Assembly (NCBI GenBank): GCA_009602735.1 | Contig: WELA01001729.1 | Location: forward strand, 62,001 to 126,000 | Source of the DNA: Mesotaenium endlicherianum | Taxonomy: Eukaryota > Streptophyta > Zygnematophyceae > Zygnematales > Mesotaeniaceae | Length of the DNA: 64,000 bases | Direction of reading: 5' to 3' | Part shown: positions 56,111 to 64,000 of the stretch, one piece after another | Layout of the letters: each line of letters opens with the position of its first letter | Numbering within the stretch: position 1 is the stretch's first letter | Made by a program: the position numbers and the translations under genes | The notes under the pieces: generated by a model | What the model was told of the DNA's origin: nothing | Databases searched by the model: none | The model's input: the letters and a program-made list of their open reading frames with translations, nothing else

Positions 56111-57895
56111 CCTATGCTTTCTTGTTCTTGCTGTGTATGACTCCAGTAAACCTGTGCAGGTGGTTACTGACGTTTTTTACTTTGCCATGGGTGCTATTTT
56201 GTTACAACCTGCTGACAAACCACAAAGGATTTTTTATTTAGTGCATGATAAGAAGCTGTTGGCAATTATTAATGTCCTCAAACAGTGGAGAGCACACTTA
56301 CATGATAAGGCTTTCAAGGTGTCAACAGAAATCTGGCTCTGACTCATTTTTTAGTGGAATTCCAAGCTGTCGAGGAGGGAGGATTGCTGGAGCTAGATGC
56401 TGGAGCAGAACCAAATCCAGATCGACTACAAACCAGGGAAGTTGAATCCTGCTGATGCACTCTCTAAAAGACCTGACCTGCAAGAAAGGAACTCTAATCA
56501 GCATGCTGTAGATAAAGTTATTGGTAATCACGTCACTTAAGGTGAAAAATCCCTTATCTTGAATAACTTAGAAAAGCCTAGTTTTCTAGCCCAACATTTG
56601 AGCCCAGCCAAACAGTTGGTGTGTGTCCCGCTACTTCACTCGGTTGTAGGCTGAAAAGAGGGGTCTGGGTAATTAAACTTAGGAAGGCTCAAGTAGGTGA
56701 TTCCTAATAACTTGGAATTAAGGTCTTTATTCCTTAGTCACGCTCATGACAGTTTACTGGGTGGACATTTGGGGCAGGCCAAAATTGTGGGCATATTGGC
56801 AAACTTTACCACTGGGAAGGGTTGCCTCGAGAGGTCTTTAAATATGTTAGGTCCTGTGATCCTCGTCAAATAATTAAGTCTAGACACACACCATCCGGGG
56901 GGCTATTGCAACCACTATCTATCCCAGCTGGACGATGAGACACCATATCCATGGACTGGGTGATAACACTACCAAGAACTGCCAATGGGCATGATTCTAT
57001 ACTGGTAATAGTGGATAAATTGACAAAAATGGTCATTTTCATCCTCACAATTGTCAAGGTGACTGCACTCAAAACTGCGAGACAGTTGTATAACCATCTT
57101 TGCCAATATGGATTACTCTCCAATATCATCTCAGACAGAGACTCAAAGTTTACCTCCAAGTCCTGAAGAGCCTTAATGGGGTTGATGGGAGTCAAACAAT
57201 TGCTCAGCACAACAAACCACCCTTACACTGCTGTGCAAACTAAAAGAACTAATCAAATTTTGCAGGAGGTGCCGAGAACTTATATTAATACAAGATAATT
57301 GGGATGACTTGAAATTGAATTTGCGGTTAACAATGCGGTGCATGCGTCAACGGGAAAGACTCCTTTTGAACTCCGTCTGGGTAGGGTCCCTAAGTCTCCT
57401 TTAGATGTGGTAGAGGAGTCTTTAACTCATCCTTAGAAGATTGACAATCCGGTGTTTCTCCAGTCAACTCAGGAATTTGCTGACCCCCTGTTTGAAGTCC
57501 AGCAGAACTTGTACAAAGCACAAGAAACCCAATTAAAATATGCCAATCAACACCATCGGGAGCTGACATTGTCTAAGGACGATTTGGTCAAACTGCTTTC
57601 TCAACACCCGTACCTGCCTGGTGTGGTCAAGAAAAAGCTGGGGCCAGTCTGGATGGGTCCATACTTGGTGGTACGCCAAGTTGGTCAGAATGCTTACAAA
57701 CTGCACATGTCAGCGGAATATAAGGGTCACTCCGTCTTTAATGTCTCTTTTCTAGAACCATACATCAAGGGTGACACAGTGTTCACAGGTCGGTTACCTG
57801 TGCAACCAAAACCAGTCCCCGCTATTGGAGACACTTGGGAATACAAAGACCATTTGGTCAACGCAAAAGGGGCGTTGAAATGTTTCTATGTCTAG
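56111..57895 (+). pseudogene. pol: pol of E1, right segment, fossil
   Basis: RNase H ([18 protein letters not shown]), integrase core ([27 protein letters not shown]), GPY segment (VWMGPYLVVRQVG) and a degraded chromodomain region. It has many breaks. Confidence 0.83.
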
Positions 57896-58253
57896 GAAGC
57901 CGATAGACCACCTTAACTGCCATTTCAATAGACATGGGAAGGTGACAGGGCGGTTGTTTCTCCATTTAAGTTGGAGGGAAATGTGACAGTTAAGTGTCAC
58001 CATAGTGACAGATGTGACAACCAGGCCCACCTTGAGCAAAGTTGGAGGGTGTCCACCACTTGGAAGGAGGGAGGGACCAGTACATGAACAAATCACTCAA
58101 CTCACCCTGCACACACATACCTTCGTTTATTCTCATCACGCTACAGCTCAATTAACTCCTAGTACCCACTCTGTAGAATAAGGGAACAACTCTGCTGTAA
58201 TAATACAAACTTACTCCTCTTTCTGCATCTATTGTGACAATGAATGATATCCT
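57896..58253 (+). other. pol-ORF3 spacer of E1
   Basis: Non-coding. It contains two polypurine copies (TTTAAGTTGGAGGGAAA near 57966-57982 and AAAGTTGGAGGGT near 58039-58051) and, next to ORF3, the conserved TCCTACTAACTTG also seen in A1 and A2. Confidence 0.65.
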
Positions 58254-59768
58254 ACTAACTTGCTGCGGAGGAAGAAAGAAAGAAGGAGGAAGCTAAAAGG
58301 CAGAAGAGCGTGGCCACTTACAGATATACTGTGGTGGATGGCCAAATCTTTGATAATGTGAAGGAGACACTACTGGCAGTCCAGGATATTAATCGAATTG
58401 CCAAGCAAACAGTGTTGCGGAAGCAGGGAGCTGAAGCTCGGGATAGGTATATTGAGACACGCACTGGGGTTGTCCTCTACAAAGATTATGCCAAGATGGT
58501 GGGGTATATAGCGGAGCAGGCGCGGTTCTTTGCTGATAACTTGGAAGATAAGCCAGTACCAGTACCTGGCATAGTGGAGGATCAGTGGCTCATCGAAATG
58601 GTGAGCATGCAGCCCGATGGCTTTAACGATGTCTTGTTTTCCCAGACGTTGCTGCCAGCCTACAATGAAGTTGAGAGAAGGAGCTGGGAGTACTTGGCCA
58701 AGAAAACACGACAGCAGATGTTCTCTCCCCATGTTCCCTTGTAAGCTGAAAAATGCTAAACATGGGCCACAATACTACCAGCAACCTACAAACTGGAGGT
58801 GGATGATCGTCCCTAACAGGAAGCAGCACTGTGAACGGGCCCACCCGGATGATTTCCACTATGGGCTGGACGGTTAGCTTATCCTGCCACCTCACATTGC
58901 TCTTTGGGACTTCAGGCTTAATGGATGCCCGAGTAACATGAATGAGAAAACCAAGGAGAACAAGAGGAGAGGACAGGACTACTTCTCTAAGGGGAAGTAT
59001 GCCTTTGTTAAATGGGCAAAGAATGCAGGCTGGATAGATATCAGCAAGTTGAAGGCCAAGCAACCCCCAGCTCATCCTAACAAAGGGGGGTCACTAGATT
59101 TCTCCATGTCTACCAGGGAGCAGGATAACTTGGTAGATGAGACCCCTACCCTCTCTGAGGAGAAGGATGAGGAGGATGAGGAGGATGAGGAAGCGGAACA
59201 GGGCAGGGGAGAAGCATAAACCTCTGGAGCTCAAGAGATCCGGGGACAGGCAGAGGCAGGAACTCCTAGGGGGCCAAGAGCAGGAGGAAGGACTGTGACT
59301 CCTACTGTGGAGACAACGGTACCTCGAGCTCGATCTCCCGGCCCACCTGCCCAAGCAAAGGAAGAGGCAGAGCTGACTGTACTTGGTAGCAGAGAGAGGC
59401 AGAAATCCCCAGAGGACAGAGCTCCTAGAAGTGGAACTCGCGGTGTGGCCAGAGGTATGCTAGCCACCCCCTCCAGTCAGGGATGTGTGCCCCTTGCCAA
59501 TGTATTTTAGCATCCTACTGGTTTGCCTGTCTATGTGGGAATCAACATCCAGGAGGTTGAAGAGCAGGCTGCAATCCTCCGTTCCCCTTGTGGCCCCACT
59601 TTAGAGCAGACAGGGTTCTTCAGGAGGCCAGTCGACAGAACTAGAGGGATGTCCAGGTCTAGGTCCAGATCTCAGTCCCCTGATCCTGGAGCCCCAAGAA
59701 CATCATTTGAAACCATCCTCCGGTCAAGCCTTGCTGGGGGTCTCTCTGTTTGCTCTCCGCAAAGGTAG
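58254..59768 (+). pseudogene. ORF3 of E1, A subtype (fossil)
   Basis: An older relative of the A1 and A2 ORF3. The middle region is clear (YRYTVVDGQIFDN, YKDYAKMVGYIAEQAR, YNEVERRSWEYLAKK, YYQQPTNWRWM, YFSKGKYAFVKWAKNAGWID), followed by the acidic tract and the Pro/Ser/Arg tail with SRSRSRSQSPDPGAP. The coiled-coil N-terminus is not intact. It has several breaks. Divergence from A1 is well above that between A1 and A2, yet the motifs are kept. Confidence 0.82.
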
Positions 59769-59835
59769 TGGACTGAGGGTGGAGGTGACAGTTTACTGCC
59801 ATTAGTGATCCCCATAGTGATCTCCATAACAGTGT

Positions 59836-60218
59836 TGAAACTGGCTGACTTGATCCAGGATGCTGATGCCTAGGATCAGCAGCAGTTCAATCACAAGCGC
59901 CAGAGTAATGCTTTGGTGTCTAAGATTGTCAAAAAGCCATATGGTTCCTACAATGCAATTGAAGGAGATCAGGCTGAGGACGATGAGAGTAATGAGTACA
60001 AATATGAATATAATGCTATGCTGTCTAGAAGGAGAGGTGGACACTCTCGAGGTGGTTATGGAAGAGGTGGTGGCATGACTAAGCCGAGACCAGCCTCAGC
60101 AAAACCTATTTGCTACCATTTCCAGAAGTTTGGCCACTACAGAGAGCAGTGTCCTAGCAAGCACCTTCCAAAGGTCAAGAGAAAAGATCAGTCCTCAAAA
60201 GATAGCAACAGTCAGTAA
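59836..60218 (+). pseudogene. gag: gag tail of E3, fossil
   Basis: Capsid end ([11 protein letters not shown]), acidic/Tyr segment, RGG repeats (RGGYGRGGG) and a zinc-knuckle region. It starts abruptly 67 bp after E1 ORF3, with no LTR between. Confidence 0.8.
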
Positions 60219-61196
60219 TTCAGATTATTGACACTGAAAATGCTAGAGATAGTGAGTCGTCACTAGCTTCCCTCGTAGCAGGTATTATGGGTCCTGCTAA
60301 ATTGGATTTACTATGCATGCTTGGCAAATAGATAAAGGAGACTTTCAACAATATAGATTCCCAGAGAGTGCAAACTCTGGATGATCTTGTGTTACCTGAT
60401 GTCCAACATTTCTTTGCTAAGTCAAGAGAACATTGCGAAAGTCAGGAAAAGTCAGATTCCCTATCCTACTGCATTGTATGATTGCAGGTAGGAAGGTGAG
60501 GGCATTTGTTGACGGAGGGGCGTCATATACTTTTATCCATAAGGACTAAGTTAAGCGGCTAAGGCTGCCTACTGTCACCCAAGGGAACAGAAAAATATTC
60601 CTTGAACATGCCTCAAGTATCTCAGGAGGAGTTATAACCAAGCCTATTGGGGTTCGGATAGGTTTTGGCATTGCGGTCTAACTGAAACGCTTACATTTGA
60701 CGTACTCAACACTGGGTTTTATGATCTTGTGCTAGGCAAGTTTTGGCTTAACAGACATCAAGTCAAAATGTGTTGGAGCAGAGGTACAGTTGAACTGAGA
60801 GGAGCCAGTGATTGGCAGACTAACTTGGCACCCACCAGTACTCTTCCTCTTGTCCTGTATGGATGGCAAACGAAGGAAAAGGAGAGGCTTCCAGAAGGAT
60901 GCAAATTGCTGAATGCAATGGAGTTCATCGAAAGTTGGAACCAGAAGGAAGACATAATGTTCTGTCTGCTGCTAAAAGAGGTACCTCCTCAACCTGAAGA
61001 AGTGGTTGAGAAAAAAGATAAGCCCTCTAGAGCTCTCTACTGTTGCAAAAATTGTTGCTCAGTGTATGATGTTTTTAATATGCCTCCAGGATTGCTCCAG
61101 GATTGGCAAAGGTTTTAAGGTAATTACAGATTATCTAGCTCTAACTCACGTTAAGAAGAAGTCCAACCTGTTGAGGAGGAAGACTCGCTGGAGCCA
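60219..61196 (+). pseudogene. pol: pol of E3, first segment, fossil
   Basis: Protease region (FVDGGASYTFIHKD) and the following linker (ALPLVLYGW-like, [18 protein letters not shown]), then a short RNase H-like stretch. It has many breaks. Confidence 0.78.
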
Positions 61197-61480
61197 TGTA
61201 GTGATACAGATAGATAAAATACTTAGTAAAACAGAATACTTTATCTATTCAAGACAAGGATCTTTGAACACAAGTGGTAGCTTCTTGAAAGAGAGATGGC
61301 TTCTTGAAACTTAATATATTTCTGCATTTTGGCAAGTACAAGAGTGATTCTCCAATGTCTTTCTATGTTCTTGCTCTTGTTTATTTACTTGCTAAATAAG
61401 CAACTTCTAGGAAGGTGTATGTTGATGTGTTGGCACCCAACACATCCCAAAACTTGCCACCTCTTTCTAGAATAATGTAC
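61197..61480 (-). repeat. Partial inverted B LTR
   Basis: Complement of the 3' part of the B LTR, from TGTAGTGATACAG through the TATA-box region to the CTAGAATAATGTAC segment, then A-family pol resumes. Confidence 0.82.
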
Positions 61481-62133
61481 AATAATGTGTGATTTCTTCA
61501 AGGAAAGTATTGAATTCTTGGAGCACGTTGTCAGTAAGGAAGACATCAATGTGGGTCCTAAGAAAGTCCTGACCAAAAGGGACTGGCCAGTGCCACAGTC
61601 TGTCTCGAAAAATTAGATCCTTCCTCGGGTTGGCTAAATTCATTGAGAATTATTTTACAAAGGCCAGTAAACTGACTGACCTTTCTAAGATGGACATAGG
61701 GTATGCGTGGGGGGAAGAGCAGCAAGCTACCTTCCAGATCCTTAAAGATGCTCTTTGTTTTGCCTTAGTCCTAGCCGTGTATGACCCCAGCAAACCTGTG
61801 CAGGTGGTTACTAATGCTACTAACTTTGCTATGGGTGCTATTTTGTTGCAGCTTGTTGACAAAACCACAAAGGATGAAGATAAAGCGGGAGTGACACCTT
61901 GTGCTGCACGTGTCTATGCAATTCAATCCAGCTAAGATCAATTTTTCTATTCATAATAAAGAGCTGCTGGCTATCATTCATGTTCTCAAACAATGGAGAG
62001 CATTCTTACATGACAAAGTTTTTAACGTAATTACAGCTTATCTACCTCTAACTCAAGTTAAGAAGAAGTCCAAGCTGTTGAGGAGGAAGCGACAACGGAC
62101 GCATCGTGACAAGACCTTTTCGAAAAGTCCTAG
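61481..62133 (+). pseudogene. pol: pol of E3, second segment, fossil
   Basis: RT thumb/connection ([28 protein letters not shown]) and RNase H ([34 protein letters not shown]). The last ~40 bp before the B LTR match nothing else I recognise. It has several breaks. Confidence 0.78.
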
Positions 62134-62636
62134 TGTAGTGAAACAGATAGATAAAGTACTTAGTAAAACAGAATACTTTATCAATTCAAGACAAGGATCT
62201 TTGAACACAAGTGGTAGCTTCTTGAAAGAGAGATGGCTTCTTGAAAATTAATACATTTCTGGATTTTGGCAAGTACAAGAGTGATTCTCCAATGGCTTTC
62301 TATGTTCTAGCTCTTGTTTATATACTTGCTAAATAAGTAGCTTCTAGGTAGGTGTATGTTGATGTGTTGGCACCCAACACATCCCAAAACTTGCCACCTC
62401 TTTCTAGAATAATGTACACATGTCCTTTTGACCTAAAAATGGCACATCTGACTTTTGCCACATGGAGTTCTTCTAGGTCTTTCCTCTAACTTCGAAAATG
62501 CCTTGGAAGGTTCAAAGGACATGAACCAAGTTACTAGAGTACCTATTCACACTTGACTCCACACAATACTACTCCAAATATATTTGAAAACATTAAAATA
62601 TATGCGAATTAATATATAATAACTCAAATCACTACA
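62134..62636 (-). repeat. Full-length inverted B LTR
   Basis: 503 bp from TGTAGTGAAACAG to AAATCACTACA. The flanking 5-mers CCTAG and GCCGA do not match, so no target duplication is visible. Confidence 0.88.
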
Positions 62637-62816
62637 GCCGAACTCGTCAAAGCGGCGTTCCCCATAACAACTCGCACCATTCTCTCCACCTCTGCGCGCA
62701 TATATATTTTGAAAACATTAAAGTATATGCAAACTCAAATCACTTTAATGCTTGTCTGGACATGCTCTGTGAAGTGACCTCTCGGCTGGCAATGGAAGCA
62801 AATCGATTCGAGGGTA
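62637..62816 (-). other. Mosaic block: C gag, B LTR end and A gag, all inverted
   Basis: 62638-62695 is the complement of C gag around 27866-27917. 62698-62747 is the complement of the first bases of the B LTR. 62748-62806 is the complement of the A gag zinc-knuckle segment at 17992-18050. The last two pieces abut as they do at the B insertion point at 18050/18051. Confidence 0.75.
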
Positions 62817-63059
62817 GAGGAAGGACCTAGAAGAACTCCTAGAAAGTTCCTAGAAGTTACTTATTTAGCAAGTATATAAACAAGAGCTAGTACATAGAAA
62901 GACATTGGAGAATCACTCTTGTACTTGTCAAAATCCAGAAATGTATTAACTTTCAAGAAGCCATCTCTCTTTCAAGAAGCTACCACTTGTGTTCAAAGAT
63001 CCTTGTCTTGAATAAAGTATTCAATTTCACTAAGTACTTCGTCTATCTGTTTTACTACA
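62817..63059 (+). repeat. Partial plus-strand B LTR
   Basis: Plus-strand B LTR sequence with TATA region and the end TTTTACTACA, lacking much of U3. It is followed by A-family integrase sequence. Confidence 0.8.
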
Positions 63060-63669
63060 AAAACTGTTGGCAAATTGGCAAAACATTCAGTGGGAAGGAT
63101 TACTTCGGAAGGTCTTGAAATATGTTAAGTCCTGTGATCAGTGTCTTAGCCCTAAAAACAAGGCGGGACACAAACCACCCGAAGGGCTATTGCAACCACT
63201 ACCCATCCCCGCTGGACGATGGGAACCAATATCCATAGACTGAATGATGACACTACGAAGAACTGCCAATGGGCATGATTATATCCTAGTAGTAGTGGAT
63301 AAATTGACAAAAATGGTCATTTTCATCCCCACCACTGTCAAAGTGAGTGCACTCGAAACTGCGAGACGTTTCTACAACCATGCAGTATGCAAACTTGGAC
63401 TACCCTCATATATCATCTCGGACAGAGACTCAAAATTCACCTTGAAATTATGAAGAGCTTTAATGGGGTTGAGTCAAACAGCAAACAGCTGCTCAGCACA
63501 GCAAACCACCCTCAGATTGATGGGCAGACAGAGAGTACTAACCGAGTTCTGTAAGAAGTATTGAGAGTATATGTTAACCAAAACATAGATAATTGGGATG
63601 ACCTGTTGCCTCAAATTCAATTCGCGGTCAACAGCGCGGTGCTTGCGTCAAAGGAAAAGACTCCTTCTG
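63060..63669 (+). pseudogene. pol: pol of E3, integrase segment, fossil
   Basis: Integrase zinc-region remnant and core ([39 protein letters not shown]-like). It ends at a C LTR fragment. It has several breaks. Confidence 0.8.
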
Positions 63670-63933
63670 TGAAAGGGGCAAAGTGCCCTAGTGGAAGCGT
63701 AGTAACTCACGAGGAAAAAAACTAGTTGCAATCATGTCAAAGAGTGCAGCGGCACATCACTAAGAAAACTTAGGAAAAATACTCAACATTTGAGTAACAA
63801 GAAACTGCTCACAAATGTACTAGGATGAAAGGCCTTGTCATTACAAACCCGTAGAAATTTACAGAAGTGAAACTTGATAAGAAACAAGGAAGTTATGCCT
63901 ATTTATAATTTTCTGCCTAAGTGCTCCTCCCTA
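63670..63933 (-). repeat. Partial inverted C LTR
   Basis: Complement of the C LTR 3' part (TGAAAGGGGCAAAG onward, including the TATA region). It is joined directly to C pol sequence. Confidence 0.82.
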
Positions 63934-64000
63934 GAGAAGAATGGCTCCCACTGCAAAATTTGATGCGTCCGTAATGATGGTAAAAGGAAGCTCTGGACTT
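63934..64000 (-). pseudogene. pol: C-family pol fragment at the right edge, fossil
   Basis: The complement matches the RNase H region of C pol near 45985-46050 (IITDASNFAVAA). It runs off the window. Confidence 0.8.

Larger units (their letters stand above)
56111..59835 (+). mobile_element. E1, right part
   Basis: Plus-strand pol from RNase H through integrase to the chromodomain, then A-subtype ORF3. It begins with CCTAT, the partner of 38080-38084. Its 3' LTR is absent, and 59769-59835 is a short non-coding tail before the next gag remnant (E3). Many breaks make it an old copy. Confidence 0.85.
59836..63669 (+). mobile_element. E3: A-family remnant shuffled with B LTR pieces
   Basis: Plus-strand A-family gag tail (59836-60218), protease region (60219-61110) and RNase H bit (61111-61196), then a B LTR piece, RT/RNase H (61481-62100), a full inverted B LTR and a mosaic block. 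Integrase sequence (63060-63669) ends the remnant. It has no LTR of its own and no matching target duplications. It has very many breaks and is among the oldest or most rearranged remnants here. Confidence 0.8.

Overview
The window is a stack of nested LTR retrotransposons with no recognisable host gene, tRNA, rRNA or CRISPR array. The gag-pol order, integrase followed by a chromodomain, primer-binding sites complementary to initiator tRNA-Met, 5-bp target duplications and low gene content all point to heterochromatin of a large, repeat-rich streptophyte genome (land plant or charophyte-like alga). I cannot fix the species. All elements are Ty3/Gypsy chromoviruses or relatives. I treat them as fossils, although one copy looks whole.

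Four families are present. Family A has LTRs of about 720-750 bp starting TGTAATGAATC and ending GATTCATTTCA; it encodes gag, pol with a chromodomain, and an unusual third ORF (ORF3) between pol and the 3' LTR. Family B has 502-bp LTRs starting TGTAGTGA. Family C has LTRs of about 747 bp starting TGTAAAAAGG. Family D is a reduced, apparently non-autonomous relative of C.

Layout: 1-2345, A-family remnant E00 (minus); 2346-8758, A-family E0 (minus); 8759-13257, D; 13258-15875, A-family E1 (plus), interrupted by E2 at 15876. E2 (plus) runs 15876-26752 and is itself interrupted by B (18051-25255, duplication AGCAT). C follows E2 at 26753-29178 (plus), then full-length A copy A1 (29179-38028, plus). 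A 56-bp piece of E1 (38029-38084) leads into the remainder of E2 (38085-42683), now on the minus strand. The remainder of C (42684-47285), also on the minus strand, carries a solo A LTR. Full-length A copy A2 (47286-56110, minus) follows, then the rest of E1 (56111-59835, plus). The window ends with a shuffled A-family remnant E3 with B-LTR pieces (59836-63669) and a C fragment (63670-64000).

The most interesting points are these. First, ORF3 is conserved in two subfamilies, resembles no retroelement protein I recognise, follows a splice-acceptor-like motif and is bracketed by two copies of the polypurine tract. Second, swapped target-site duplications indicate that about 9.3 kb between the inverted copies A1 and A2 has been inverted in the genome, or flipped by assembly. 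Third, families B, C and D share a GACGTCGC block just upstream of the 3' polypurine tract. By nesting, E1 is older than E2; E2 is older than B and C; C is older than A1 and the solo A LTR.
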